A DNA stretch of 64,000 bases from Rhodothermia bacterium (GCA_017303715.1 JAFLBZ010000004.1:130887-194886), one strand, 5' to 3'; counted from the stretch's first letter, positions 8,582 to 18,868 are shown. The notes: generated from the letters alone by a model not told the origin. Made by a program: numbers and translations.

Positions 8582-10240
8582 TTGGAGCCTATAATTTTCT
8601 TTTTAAAATGGCTCATGGTTTTCTTTGTTGTTTTAGGAACCATGCCCATTTTCGCCTCTTTTTACCAATTCATCTTAGCGGGCTTTCATCAGTTTAGCGA
8701 CCACTATAATCGTGTACAGAACTACTTCCCGCGTGTAGCGGTGGTTGTTCCGGCATGGAACGAGGGGGCTGTTATCGGTGCAACGATTGACCGCCTCATG
8801 AAAATGGATTACCCTCCCGATCGGCTCAGGGTTTATGTGGTGGATGACGCAAGTACCGACGATACGCCAGGTGTGGTGGTGCAAAAAGCACAAGAATACC
8901 CCGGACGTGCCTTCCACATCCGGCGGGAAAGGGGAGGAGAAGGAAAAGCACATACGCTGAATCATGGGATTCACCAATTGTTGGCGTCCTCTACATCGCA
9001 TCCTGTCGTTTCCACGCAACAAAACACCACCGAGCCAGATTTTACGTCACCGTTAGAGCCGGATACGGAGGTTTTTACTCGCCCTCATTTTGAGCAAATG
9101 GGTAGGTATGTCCCACACTGGAAAGACTTGGACGAATTGGCAATCCTCACAGACGACCAATGGGTGGAAGCCCTCATGATTATTGATGCAGATGTCATCT
9201 TTGAGCCAGATGCTTTACGAAAAATGGCACGCCACCTCTCGGATCCCGAGATTGGCGCAGTAACGGCCTATATCAAAGAAGGCTCGACGCCGGGCAACTA
9301 CATGCAGAAATTTATTGGATACGAATATATAACAGCCCAAGCTGCCTCGCGCCGGGCGCAAAATGTTTTGGGAGCGATGTTCTGTTTGGCAGGTGGCGCT
9401 CAACTTCACTCACGCGAGAATTTGCAATTAATTGGCGGAAAAATAGACACTAGTTCGCTTGCCGAGGACACCTTCACCACGTTTAAAACCCAAATTGAAG
9501 CCGGTAAAAAGGTCGTTTTTGAAGGCAACGCCATTGTTTGGGCGGAGGAACCGGATGATGTAAATGGGCTATGGAAACAACGTTTACGGTGGGCACGCGG
9601 GAATGTCCAACTGACCAAGCACTTCAAAGATTTATGGTTTAACAAAAAATACCACCGTAAACTAGGGGGCTTTTCGTTTGGCTTCATCTGGTTCAATATT
9701 TTCCTGATGCCTATTCTCATGATTTTGTCCTCGATTGGGCTTGTGTCGCTTTATTTCATGGACTTCCCATTTGCATGGCAGGTATTCCAAGCCTTCTGGT
9801 TGTTCCATGCCGTCAATTATTTGTTTGTGACCCTGATGTCCTTTGCAATAGACCCTTATACCGCAAAGCGAACATGGTTAGAAGGTTTTCTCTTTCCCGG
9901 CATCATTTCTTTTTTAGTGATTGTGTATTCGTGTTTTCCGGGACAATTTGAGCGAAACACCATTTCGTGGCTCCTTGGGATTGGGCTTTACCCACCAGAC
10001 TCGGTCATTCAAGGCATGATTCTTTTTGTCTATGCTTGGCAGGCATTGTGTATGGTGGCTGCTTGGGGCGTCCGTGCTATAGACAAAACGCGACTTAGGT
10101 GGCTTTCTCCTGTCTTAATGTATCTTGTGGGCTTGGGGCCCATGCTTTGTGCCATCACGTTCCATTCCTACATTCTGGAAGCCAAAGGAGCCGAGATGAA
10201 GTGGGATAAAACGGTCAAAACGGGTAAAGTCAAGAAATAG
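8582..10240 (+). CDS. Membrane-bound family 2 glycosyltransferase
   Basis: 552 aa if the TTG at 8582 is the start; the ATG at 8615 is the alternative and neither has a clear ribosome-binding site. One N-terminal membrane helix is followed by a cytoplasmic GT-A domain: VAVVVPAWNEGAVIGATIDR, VVDDASTDDT, IDADVIFEPDAL (DxD), LAEDTFTTFK and the acceptor-side LWKQRLRWARGN. About five hydrophobic segments follow (residues 360-535), as in cellulose/hyaluronan synthase-like processive enzymes. Unusually, about 65 residues of low similarity to the fold (about 130-195) sit between GKAHTLNHG and the DxD motif. Probably polymerises or translocates an exopolysaccharide; the product is unknown. Confidence 0.88.
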   Translation: MEPIIFFLKWLMVFFVVLGTMPIFASFYQFILAGFHQFSDHYNRVQNYFPRVAVVVPAWNEGAVIGATIDRLMKMDYPPDRLRVYVVDDASTDDTPGVVVQKAQEYPGRAFHIRRERGGEGKAHTLNHGIHQLLASSTSHPVVSTQQNTTEPDFTSPLEPDTEVFTRPHFEQMGRYVPHWKDLDELAILTDDQWVEALMIIDADVIFEPDALRKMARHLSDPEIGAVTAYIKEGSTPGNYMQKFIGYEYITAQAASRRAQNVLGAMFCLAGGAQLHSRENLQLIGGKIDTSSLAEDTFTTFKTQIEAGKKVVFEGNAIVWAEEPDDVNGLWKQRLRWARGNVQLTKHFKDLWFNKKYHRKLGGFSFGFIWFNIFLMPILMILSSIGLVSLYFMDFPFAWQVFQAFWLFHAVNYLFVTLMSFAIDPYTAKRTWLEGFLFPGIISFLVIVYSCFPGQFERNTISWLLGIGLYPPDSVIQGMILFVYAWQALCMVAAWGVRAIDKTRLRWLSPVLMYLVGLGPMLCAITFHSYILEAKGAEMKWDKTVKTGKVKK

Positions 10241-10399
10241 ACATCTTAGCAGTCCGTTCGGACAATGCGCGTTTGGGGCTCATTAGGCAAGTTTTGTCGA
10301 AGCCTATATACGCCCGATTTTGGGCCTAAAATGCTAAAAAGGATGTCCAAAAAACACGTTTATTGAACAGGTTAACACCCAAAACCCATTAATATGAAA

Positions 10400-11542
10400 C
10401 TACTTTGGGGATTGGAGGAGTTTACGCGGAAGATGTACAGCAAGAATGTAGGGTTGCTCTCCGTCTGTCCAATGACCGTAAGTAACAGACAATACGCGCC
10501 CATCAGGGAAAACCTCAACACCCGGATAGGTTGAGTCCCACGCATTTTTATTGTCCTTGAGTCTCAAACGGAAATCTCCTTTTCCGCCCGTGGCTAAGTC
10601 TTGGTACGTACCTACCCAAGCCACCCAATCGCCTTTGGTGGGGCTACCTTCGCCCATATCACGAAAAGCGATAAACAAACGCCCATCCTTCAAATACTTT
10701 GCGGTATGGCGATCTCCCGTGAGGCTTATCGGTAAGGCACGTGGTTTACTCCATGTTTCACCCTCGTCGGACGAGAAAACGATCTGCGAAGGGGCTTTTC
10801 GACTATTTTCCCGCAGCAATAAAGCGATTTGTCGGCCATCTGGCGAGCGGACAGCACCGGGTTCACAGAGGTGCAACGCATCATCCGAGACCACTTCGGA
10901 GGGTTCAGACCATGTTTCGCCATCATCCTTTGAGAGTGTTTTATAAACGCGGAATCGTCTTTCGCCGCCCCCTTTCTCCCGAATAAATCGTCCATCATCA
11001 TGAAAAAATGCCATCAATTTCCCATCTTTACGCGCCACCAACGAGGCCATCGCCACAATTCCGCCAAACGAGCCAATGGGTTTAAGTGGCGTCCAATGCT
11101 GGCCGTCATCGTCTGATGTGGCGAGCCGGATGGGATAGAGGCCAGAAAACAACAACAGTCGTTTTTCACCTGAACGCTTTGTAATTTGATAGATGGTGGG
11201 GGTTTCAAGAGATGTTTCCCAGTTCAAAGGTGTTGAGAGTCGTTCACTCCATGTTTTCCCGCCGTCCTTGCTTCGTTTAAAAAGAATTGCGCCTTTTCCA
11301 TGACCTTTGGGATAGACCACCAAAACAGTTTTATGATCGTCGAGAAGAACGGTTGTTGGGTGTCCTAAATACTGCCCTGCTTCCCGATCCACAACCACTT
11401 GCCGCTCTTTCTCATGATCTAAGTCGAACTGTGGAATGTCTAAAAATACCTGCGCAGATTCATCCGCAAGCCGATTTATGGGTTTACACGAGGCCAAGAC
11501 ACCGACGAATAACAACTGGAGAAGAACGTAAAATTCTTTCAT
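10400..11542 (-). CDS. Sialidase/BNR-repeat lipoprotein (glycoside hydrolase 33-like)
   Basis: From the Met at 11542 (MKEFYVLLQLLFVGVLASCK) the protein has a lipoprotein signal peptide with lipobox LASC, which decides against the longer frame. The mature part is a beta-propeller with four Asp-box motifs: SKDGGKTWSE, SDDDGQHWTP, SKDDGETWSE and SSDEGETWSK. Family knowledge links this to exo-alpha-sialidases and related secreted hydrolases anchored on the cell surface. The general fold is clear, but active-site arginines and substrate cannot be fixed by eye; some BNR proteins are non-catalytic. It is divergent from the envelope TPR cluster. Confidence 0.85.
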   Translation of the reverse strand: MKEFYVLLQLLFVGVLASCKPINRLADESAQVFLDIPQFDLDHEKERQVVVDREAGQYLGHPTTVLLDDHKTVLVVYPKGHGKGAILFKRSKDGGKTWSERLSTPLNWETSLETPTIYQITKRSGEKRLLLFSGLYPIRLATSDDDGQHWTPLKPIGSFGGIVAMASLVARKDGKLMAFFHDDGRFIREKGGGERRFRVYKTLSKDDGETWSEPSEVVSDDALHLCEPGAVRSPDGRQIALLLRENSRKAPSQIVFSSDEGETWSKPRALPISLTGDRHTAKYLKDGRLFIAFRDMGEGSPTKGDWVAWVGTYQDLATGGKGDFRLRLKDNKNAWDSTYPGVEVFPDGRVLSVTYGHWTDGEQPYILAVHLPRKLLQSPK

Positions 11543-11790
11543 GGGTGTACGATATTTGTGGATGGGAACGTTGTTTATCCAACAGCCGAATGGATTCTGC
11601 AATATAGGGCCTTCTGGTTGCGTGATAAAAACGTTTTGATCACGGATTTTAGCCAAAGGACGGCCTTGTGTGCTTTTGTTTCCGGATCGGAAGTTGCTAT
11701 ATTGTTTTGCTATCTTCCGACTCGTTAATCATTGATTCGATCATCGGTACTTAGTTTATCTTCCATCACCTTCACAAAGACCGCACGTAC

Positions 11791-14700
11791 ATGCGCTTTG
11801 TTCCTCTTTCTTTGGCGCTCAGGTTCTCCTTAAGAAGCGCATTTTTGTTGTTTTTTTTGGGGTCTTTCAGTGGGCTTATTTGGGCACAAACCCCGACCAC
11901 GTCCCCAGCAACCGAATATGCCAATGCGTTGGTACTCTTCCAAACGGGTGTATATCAACGGGCATATGAAGCCTTTCGGGCATTCGAGCAGCAAAATCCA
12001 GATCATCCGAATGCCGCCGAGTCTCATTATTATCAAGCGGAAGCGCTTTTGGCATTGGGAAAAACACAAGAGGCAGCCCCGCTTTATGCATCTTTTGCCA
12101 ACCGCTACCCCAACCATCCCTTTGGCGAAAAAGCCCACATGGTTCTCGGCCAATATTATTTTGAACAAGAGGAATACGCAAAATCACGATCCGCTTTTGG
12201 GGGCGTTTTTCAAAATCAAAAAGACCCAGAATTGGCCGCAGAAGCGTTGTATTGGATGGGCTTAAACAGCTTACGCCTGAATGAAGCCGACATCGCTTTA
12301 GACTATTTCGAGCAAACGTATATCCGTTACCCCAATACCCAAATTGCGCCACAAGCCTTGTATTTGGTTGGAAAAACGGAATTAGAGCGCAAAAACTATG
12401 CGCGAGCCTCCGAGCATTTTGACCTTTTGGCGACACGATACCCCCTCTCCGACTTTACAGGTAAAACGGCTTTAGCCAGTATGGAGGCCAATTTTGAACT
12501 TGGGCGATATGAGCGGGTTCTGGGCGAAGGAGACAAACGTTTGTCCTTTTTTACAGGACGCGATTTGGAACGTGCCTTAATGATCTTGGGAGAATCGGCC
12601 TCGCAACTCAACGACATGGGACGGGCACAGTATTACTTTACCCAACTCAACAACAACTTCCCAAGAAGCCCCTATACCCGATTCGCAAATTTCGGCCTAG
12701 GCTGGACGTATCTACAACAAAAACAATATGGTATAGCAGCCGGTTTATTTCGCGCAAGCCAACAAGACCTGAAAGACAATTTGGCCCACAAAGCTGCCTA
12801 TTACGAGGCCGCAGCCACGCTGCTTTCCGGCGATGAGCGCACGGCACGCGAGGGATTTTCAGACGTTATAGCCCTGTGGCCACAAGGCGAATTTACTGAC
12901 CAAGCCCTTTTCGAGTTGGGTCTTCTAGAGTATAAAGCTCAACGCTGGGACGAAGCCGCCCGCTACCTTAACCAATTGGTTACGGCCTTTCCTGCCTCCA
13001 ACCGCACCGGAGATGCCTATTTGTATCTGGGAGAATCCTTCGCACTTCTGGGAGATACAAACCGAGCAAATGCGGCCTTTGAACAGGCCATGCGCCAAAC
13101 CAACTTAACCGCCTCTGCACGCAATCAACTTAGCTATCGCAAAGGCTGGCTCCTCTATCAAAACAAAAACTTTGCCGAAGCACAAGCCGCCTTTGGAACA
13201 GCCTTTACCACAACGAATGCCGGCGAAGCCTTGTTTTGGCAAGCAGAAAGTTTAGTCCAACAAGGGAAATACAACGAAGCCGAGCGCCTGCTGAACCAAT
13301 ACATCGCTGGTTATAAGCAAGATCCGAATGTGAATAGCGCACACTATGTCTTGGGCTGGATCTATTTTAACTCCCAGCGTTATGAATTGGCCGCACGAAG
13401 TTTTGAGACCTTTCTGAACAACTTCCGCCCTACCGTAAACCAAGAAGCCTATCGTACAGATGCGCAAATGCGACTGGGGGATAGTTATTATGCCATGAAA
13501 CGCTTTGACGATGCGGTGATGGCCTACCGCAAAGTGGGAAATCAAGGAACCGTTTACGCCTTGTTCCAAATAGGTCAGGCGTATATGAATAGTGGGCAAG
13601 ATGCCGATGCCATTAATGCCTTCAGGAGGCTGGTAGGTAATTACCCCAATTCCGAATGGGCACCAGAAGCACAATACTTGGTTGGCTCCGTGCTGTTACA
13701 ACAAGAAAAATACGATCTGGCCATCAACGAATTTTTTAATGCCCTGCGGTTTTATCCTCAAAGTGCCGAGGCTGCAAAAGCACAGTATGGCATTGGTGAC
13801 GCCTATTTTAACCAAGACCGATTTAACGAAGCGATCAATGCCTATAAAGAAGTCGTAAACCGGTATCCACAAAGTCCGGTGGTTCCAGATGCTTTGATGG
13901 GCATCCAACTTTCATACTTAGCCCTTAACCAGCCCGGAAATGCGGAAGCCCTGATTGACCAGTACCTCCGACAAAATCCGGGTACGGATGTAGCAGACCA
14001 AGTGCGGTTTAAACAAGCAGAAATGCAGTTTCAGAATGGCGAAACTCAAAAGGCACTTACCGGTTTTCAGTATTTCCTCCAAGCCAATCGCAACCCCAAT
14101 CTTGCTCCTGCGGCCACCTACTATGTGGGTGCAAGTTATTATCAATTAAGGGATTACCGGAATGCGGAGCAATACCTCCGATTGGTTTTAGACCGCTACC
14201 CTTCCGAGCCTGCCGCTTATGAATCTGCACGGCTTTTAGCCAACCTTTTCTTGGCAACAAACCGCCCAGCCGAGGCACTCAGCCTATACAAACGACTGGA
14301 AGCCAATGCCGATGGAGACATTTCTGAAATTGGTGAAGCCAAAATTGGCCAAGCACAAGCCATGATTGCCTTGAACGATACCGATGGTGCACGTCAACTT
14401 TTGGAACAAGTTTCTACACAATATGCCAATTCCGATGCAGGGAAAACGGCACTTCTACGTTTGGCTGCACTGAATGTTCAACTCAATAACCTAACGGCCG
14501 CCTTAGACCAATACCGCCGTATCGCCCAAACCAATGACGACGCCTTTGCAAGCGAAGCACAGTTCAAGTATGGAAGTTTATTGCTCCAAATGAACCGCGC
14601 CCAAGAAGCGCTTCAGGCATTTACGGCCATCCAGCAACGCTTTCCAGAGGTCATAGACTGGGTCGCCCAAAGCTATCTTGGACAAGCGCGTGCGTACAAG

Positions 14701-14808
14701 GCACTTGGCAACCGAAACAGTGCCCTCCAAGCATATGACCGCGTAATTACAGAATATGGAGACACCCCATACGCCCAAGTTGCACGATCAGAAAAAGCCA
14801 CCCTTTAA
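11791..14808 (+). CDS. Large secreted TPR-repeat protein
   Basis: 1005 aa. A signal peptide (residues about 1-33, ending in SGLIWAQ) is followed by tetratricopeptide repeats along the whole length. Many modules have the pattern of a 34-residue helix pair ending in a periodic RYPxS or FP motif, for example YANALVLFQTGVYQRAYEAF, AALLALGKTQ-like modules, and repeated RYPQSP or NYPNSE ends. This YbgF/CpoB/BamD-like architecture is common in Bacteroidota periplasmic proteins. It starts a cluster with a barrel protein, a SPOR protein and ExbB/ExbD, 32 bases ahead of the barrel gene, so a role as periplasmic scaffold for envelope maintenance or energised transport is likely. Confidence 0.85.
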   Translation: MRFVPLSLALRFSLRSAFLLFFLGSFSGLIWAQTPTTSPATEYANALVLFQTGVYQRAYEAFRAFEQQNPDHPNAAESHYYQAEALLALGKTQEAAPLYASFANRYPNHPFGEKAHMVLGQYYFEQEEYAKSRSAFGGVFQNQKDPELAAEALYWMGLNSLRLNEADIALDYFEQTYIRYPNTQIAPQALYLVGKTELERKNYARASEHFDLLATRYPLSDFTGKTALASMEANFELGRYERVLGEGDKRLSFFTGRDLERALMILGESASQLNDMGRAQYYFTQLNNNFPRSPYTRFANFGLGWTYLQQKQYGIAAGLFRASQQDLKDNLAHKAAYYEAAATLLSGDERTAREGFSDVIALWPQGEFTDQALFELGLLEYKAQRWDEAARYLNQLVTAFPASNRTGDAYLYLGESFALLGDTNRANAAFEQAMRQTNLTASARNQLSYRKGWLLYQNKNFAEAQAAFGTAFTTTNAGEALFWQAESLVQQGKYNEAERLLNQYIAGYKQDPNVNSAHYVLGWIYFNSQRYELAARSFETFLNNFRPTVNQEAYRTDAQMRLGDSYYAMKRFDDAVMAYRKVGNQGTVYALFQIGQAYMNSGQDADAINAFRRLVGNYPNSEWAPEAQYLVGSVLLQQEKYDLAINEFFNALRFYPQSAEAAKAQYGIGDAYFNQDRFNEAINAYKEVVNRYPQSPVVPDALMGIQLSYLALNQPGNAEALIDQYLRQNPGTDVADQVRFKQAEMQFQNGETQKALTGFQYFLQANRNPNLAPAATYYVGASYYQLRDYRNAEQYLRLVLDRYPSEPAAYESARLLANLFLATNRPAEALSLYKRLEANADGDISEIGEAKIGQAQAMIALNDTDGARQLLEQVSTQYANSDAGKTALLRLAALNVQLNNLTAALDQYRRIAQTNDDAFASEAQFKYGSLLLQMNRAQEALQAFTAIQQRFPEVIDWVAQSYLGQARAYKALGNRNSALQAYDRVITEYGDTPYAQVARSEKATL

Positions 14809-14840
14809 CGCCGGAACCGCAGCAAAAACCATTTAGGACT

Positions 14841-16616
14841 ATGAAAAACAATCGTTTTGGGCTCCATGCAACCTTGACCCTCCTTACGATCTTGTTCACG
14901 CAAAGCCTGATCGCACAACCGGTGGTTCCGGATCTTAAGCCCAACGAAGTCGTTATTCGGAGCAAAAAACCGATCGAATTACCCAAGTTAGAACGTCCGG
15001 CCATTACAACCTTGGTCGTGCCACCCAAGCCATTCTCTCCGCCGGATGGCCAAACGCCCTACGTTGGAACGTATAAACAAAACCCAACAGATTTGCCACA
15101 TAAATCTTTGGCAGATGTACCTTTAGGCGAACGCTTCAGTTTATCAACCGCCCAACCCCGACAGCTCTTGGTGAAAGCATCTGCCGGACGATACCTCACG
15201 CGCGAATTACAGGCCATTGCCCATGTACCCCTCCGTGATGGCGTCGCCTTTTTCGGCGATATAGACTATCTGGGCAGCGATGGGCACACCCCTTTTGATG
15301 CAAAACCCGATTTACAAGCCTCGTTTGCAAACCTCAACCTTAAACTTGGCTCCTCGCAAGAATATAAAAAGAGCATCGCTCGGCTCATCCTGAATGGATT
15401 TGCTACCCGAAACAGCCTTTTTGGTGCAGATACCAATGCAGTTGTTCTTGGCCCAAGACTTCTGGCACAGCCCAACCGAAAGGGCAGAGGATTCGGCATT
15501 GGAGGAGATTGGGAGGGATTGGCATCCGCTCGCTTTCCTTTTAACCTCCGAGCAAATTACCAGACCGAGCGCTTTGATACCGACATCCTCGCCATTGCGC
15601 CAGACGTTTATGCCAGAACCGAAAAGCGCATGAACCTTGGCGGCGATGCAAAATTCCCCATCGGTAAGGCGGAGGTCTTCATCAACTCCGATCTAACCCT
15701 TTCCGCCATTGATGCAAAAGCACTAATAGGATCAGATTTGCTCTCCCAATCTCTCAAAGGTGGCGTTATTTGGATGGCCTCCAAAGCCCTTTGTCTTAGT
15801 GCTGGACTTTTTTATGCAGGATTCGAAGCCTCGGAACGCAATATTGGTAGCGCTGCCCTTTCCCAAAACTACGTCTCTCCTTATCTACGTGCAGACTACT
15901 ACTTTCCAAAAGGGCTACATTTATACCTAAAAAATGATCCAAGTCTCCAGCACCAGACGACATCCGGCCTTTTTGCGAAAAACCCTTATCTAATTGACGA
16001 TCCGATCGTAAAACCAACCGTCAACACGGTGGCCATCGAGTCCGGTATCGGACATAGAAAGCAGCCATACCAAGTTGGTTTTAAATTAGGATATACCAAA
16101 AGTCCCGAATATTTGTATTTCCAAAAGACGACAAAACCTCGCTACAACGGGTATGCAAAAGGCGTATTTGAATCTCAATATGGGCGTGCAGATGTCATTT
16201 ATGCACAGGTAGATGCCGGGGTTTCCCTTTTTCAAAAAATCTGGGCTTCCGTTTCTGCAAAGTTACAAGATGGAAGACTGATTGGAAGTAATGGCGCAAA
16301 AGACACCATTATCCCACATGAAGCCCCATTCGAGGCTTCGGGTAGTTTGGCCTATACTTTTTTGAACCAAAAAGCACGCCTTCAGACCGACCTCAACATG
16401 ATTGGCACGAGATATGCAAGTATAAACAAGACAGATGAAGTTTCTCCAATTTTCGATATCGGCTTGTCTGCACGTTATCAGGTATGGAAAGACTACAGCG
16501 CGTATGCACAAATCAAGCATATTTCGGCAAGCCCATATGAACGTTGGGCGGGTTATCCAGAAGCGCGCCTTGTGATCATGTTGGGCGTGGAGGCAGCCTT
16601 AAATGTGTTAAATTAA
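14841..16616 (+). CDS. Putative outer-membrane beta-barrel protein
   Basis: 591 aa. A signal peptide (MKNNRFGLHATLTLLTILFT, cleavage near AQP at about 27) is followed by a proline-rich periplasmic segment (VVPPKPFSPPDG) and then many alternating aromatic/polar strands. There are numerous YxxxxF-type strands and a terminal strand ending ARLVIMLGVEAALNVLN. It looks like a TonB-dependent-receptor-like barrel but I see no plug domain or TonB box, so porin or structural barrel is also possible. It is co-directional with the TPR protein and just upstream of SPOR, ExbB and ExbD genes, suggesting one envelope machine. Confidence 0.7.
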   Translation: MKNNRFGLHATLTLLTILFTQSLIAQPVVPDLKPNEVVIRSKKPIELPKLERPAITTLVVPPKPFSPPDGQTPYVGTYKQNPTDLPHKSLADVPLGERFSLSTAQPRQLLVKASAGRYLTRELQAIAHVPLRDGVAFFGDIDYLGSDGHTPFDAKPDLQASFANLNLKLGSSQEYKKSIARLILNGFATRNSLFGADTNAVVLGPRLLAQPNRKGRGFGIGGDWEGLASARFPFNLRANYQTERFDTDILAIAPDVYARTEKRMNLGGDAKFPIGKAEVFINSDLTLSAIDAKALIGSDLLSQSLKGGVIWMASKALCLSAGLFYAGFEASERNIGSAALSQNYVSPYLRADYYFPKGLHLYLKNDPSLQHQTTSGLFAKNPYLIDDPIVKPTVNTVAIESGIGHRKQPYQVGFKLGYTKSPEYLYFQKTTKPRYNGYAKGVFESQYGRADVIYAQVDAGVSLFQKIWASVSAKLQDGRLIGSNGAKDTIIPHEAPFEASGSLAYTFLNQKARLQTDLNMIGTRYASINKTDEVSPIFDIGLSARYQVWKDYSAYAQIKHISASPYERWAGYPEARLVIMLGVEAALNVLN

Positions 16617-16725
16617 CGGTTTTTTTTTGGTATAAAATATTTACCCATAGGCTTAAAGATGGGTGCGATGTATTATCTTAAGCACACTATCCCGTTTTTG
16701 AACCAATCTTTTGTTTTCTTTTATC

Positions 16726-18816
16726 ATGAACGATCCATTGCCTCGATTTCGACGCGAAGACGTGTTCCAAACAGCACAAATTCCCGAATCAGATATACAG
16801 TCTCCAATTCCGAATCCGGCACAAGCAGCAGCAGCCGTATTGGATGCTTTGTCCTCTGATGCTCCTGAAGAAAAAGTTTTCTTTTCGGAAGAACATACAC
16901 ATTCCGCAACCCTCGCGCAGGACTTGCCTATTTCTGGAAGCTCTGCCGCCGAGACTATTGCAGAGAGTGTTTCTGGTTTTGATGAAACCCTCCATGTGGC
17001 TGCACCCGAAATTACAACAGAGGGCTTCATCGCTGAGATTCCGCATAACACATCAGAAGTACCTGTAGATATTCGTGCGGTGGACGGCATAAACCGATTT
17101 GTATATGATGAAGCCGTAGGCGACCCAATGGATACCGCCTCTTTCGGAACTCCGGTGGTCTTGGCAGGAACGTCCCTCCCTCCTGTTATCGAAAGTGCTG
17201 CCTCGCCTCCCCCCGAAGTCCTGCCCGCACCCTTGCCTGAAGATGCCAAGTCGTCTATGGAACCGAGTCTGGGCATCCCTCCTATAGACATTGACCCAGC
17301 ATTATTAAACTTGGGAAATAGCCTGCCGGATGAATTACAATCCCCTATTATAGATCTCACAAAATCGGTAGCCGATTTACCGGATGATGCACCGAATGCC
17401 GGAATGGACTCACCCCTCATGGTACTTGACGCCGTATCCATCCCAATCCCCTCCGAAGAAGCCTTAAACAACCTTGCCGATTTGCAGGAACTGGCAGAAG
17501 CGCCATCGGAAATATCTGCTGATGCGCCACCCAGCCCACCCAAAATCGGATCAGAACCCGTTGCACCACCACCCAACGATCCTAAACAGGAGATCGCTAT
17601 GATGTTAGAACAAGATGAACCGGCCTTTACCGTAGCTGTACGGTATCTCGAAACCTATCGCCAAGACCCTACGGGAGAATCGGGAGCCGATGCCCTTTTT
17701 TGGGCCGCAGAAAATTATCAAAAAGCGGGACTGCCCGGAAAAGCGCGTGGTTTATTTCAAGACTTTGTTCGACAATTCCCCGAACACCCTAAAGTACGAA
17801 CCGCCCAAGAATATCTTCAATGGATTGATGTCGATACCCCTTCGGAAGAACAGGTAACACGTCCAACCCTAAACACCGCTTTGGCCTCACAAATACCTGT
17901 AGAAGCCAAACAGCCGGCAATGGACGTGTCCTCATATTCCGCACCATTGCCTAATTTCAAGCCCCTTGGTGATCAAACGGCGGCGCAAGGAAGTCCAACA
18001 CCACTACCCAAACCAGCCTCCGAGGAGACCTACCACTACGTCGCGCCGCCCGTGATGGGGCCGGCCATGCGAAATCCTCCGGCGCAACCCATCCCCCAAA
18101 CCCTCCGAATGGCGCCCGCTGTGGCGGAACAAAAGCCCTTGGAACCTGTATCTACGGAAAGTAGCAAAGCAACACCCGTTGCCACAGCCACTCCTGTTCC
18201 GCTTTTGTTACGAGCCAAAAATTTTGTACAATCTAAACCTCCCAAAGTGCGCGGCTTAATTTACATCTTGAGTGGCCTTGCCCTCTTCCTGATTGCCTTG
18301 GTCTTGTTCACGCTAAGTCGCGGACTTTTCTCCAATACAAACGGCCCAACCATCTCCCAAACCGGACAAACAGGTACAACCACCGAAAGTTTGGTACAAC
18401 CTTCGGGTACAGCACCTGCACCGGGGACATCTGGGGGAACAAGCCTTACAGGTACGGGCGACGACAATACTGCAACCGGTGGTAGTACGGGACTTGCCGC
18501 AGGCGGCGGGAATGACAGCACAAATGCCGAAGCGTTCAAAAACCCCATCGAAGTACAAGGCGGTGGCGACCTTAATGTGCCCGCTGGAGGCTGGGGGTGG
18601 TCTCTTAAATTCACCTCGAACCGAGCAGAATTGGAAAAGATGGCTGCAAACCTGAGAAGTCGCGGATACCGCACAGGAATCCTCACCATCAGTTCGCCAC
18701 AACAAGGCTATCGCTTGGTTTTAGGTCAGTTTAAAACGAAGGACGAAGCAAAAGCTGCCAAAGGGAAGTTGCCTTACGATACGCCCAAAGACGCTTGGAC
18801 GGTCGAAATTAAATAA
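16726..18816 (+). CDS. SPOR-domain membrane protein with acidic repeat region and TPR-like segment
   Basis: Start chosen at the ATG at 16726 (MNDPLPRFRREDVFQ); about 696 aa. Layout: a long acidic, proline- and alanine-rich N-terminal cytoplasmic region (about 1-290); a short TPR-like segment (AVRYLETYRQDPTGESGADALFWAAENYQKAG and following, about 300-370); a second proline-rich linker; one transmembrane helix (LIYILSGLALFLIALVLFTL, about 505-525); a glycine/threonine-rich periplasmic linker; and a C-terminal SPOR domain (about 620-695, ending KDAWTVEIK). SPOR domains bind denuded peptidoglycan at the division site. The protein could link cytoplasmic partners to the septal wall. A terminator follows. 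Confidence 0.85.
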   Translation: MNDPLPRFRREDVFQTAQIPESDIQSPIPNPAQAAAAVLDALSSDAPEEKVFFSEEHTHSATLAQDLPISGSSAAETIAESVSGFDETLHVAAPEITTEGFIAEIPHNTSEVPVDIRAVDGINRFVYDEAVGDPMDTASFGTPVVLAGTSLPPVIESAASPPPEVLPAPLPEDAKSSMEPSLGIPPIDIDPALLNLGNSLPDELQSPIIDLTKSVADLPDDAPNAGMDSPLMVLDAVSIPIPSEEALNNLADLQELAEAPSEISADAPPSPPKIGSEPVAPPPNDPKQEIAMMLEQDEPAFTVAVRYLETYRQDPTGESGADALFWAAENYQKAGLPGKARGLFQDFVRQFPEHPKVRTAQEYLQWIDVDTPSEEQVTRPTLNTALASQIPVEAKQPAMDVSSYSAPLPNFKPLGDQTAAQGSPTPLPKPASEETYHYVAPPVMGPAMRNPPAQPIPQTLRMAPAVAEQKPLEPVSTESSKATPVATATPVPLLLRAKNFVQSKPPKVRGLIYILSGLALFLIALVLFTLSRGLFSNTNGPTISQTGQTGTTTESLVQPSGTAPAPGTSGGTSLTGTGDDNTATGGSTGLAAGGGNDSTNAEAFKNPIEVQGGGDLNVPAGGWGWSLKFTSNRAELEKMAANLRSRGYRTGILTISSPQQGYRLVLGQFKTKDEAKAAKGKLPYDTPKDAWTVEIK

Positions 18817-18829
18817 GAACCAGATTCCT

Positions 18830-18868
18830 TTCCTGCGTTTCGATGATTCGGAACGCAGGAATTTTTTT
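18830..18868 (+). terminator. Intrinsic terminator between the SPOR gene and exbB
   Basis: Ten-base-pair perfect stem TTCCTGCGTT (18830-18839) with AACGCAGGAA (18852-18861), 12-nt loop, then a run of seven Ts. It implies that exbB-exbD are at least partly transcribed on their own. Confidence 0.85.

Noticed and set aside
10252-10263. Small hairpin GTCCG-TT-CGGAC after the glycosyltransferase as terminator
   Set aside because: Only five base pairs, loop too small and no T-run.
16653-17576. 307-residue minus-strand frame opposite the SPOR gene
   Set aside because: Ser/Ala/Gly-rich composition typical of an antisense shadow of a Pro/Ala/Glu-rich coding strand; the plus-strand protein has clear TM and SPOR domains.
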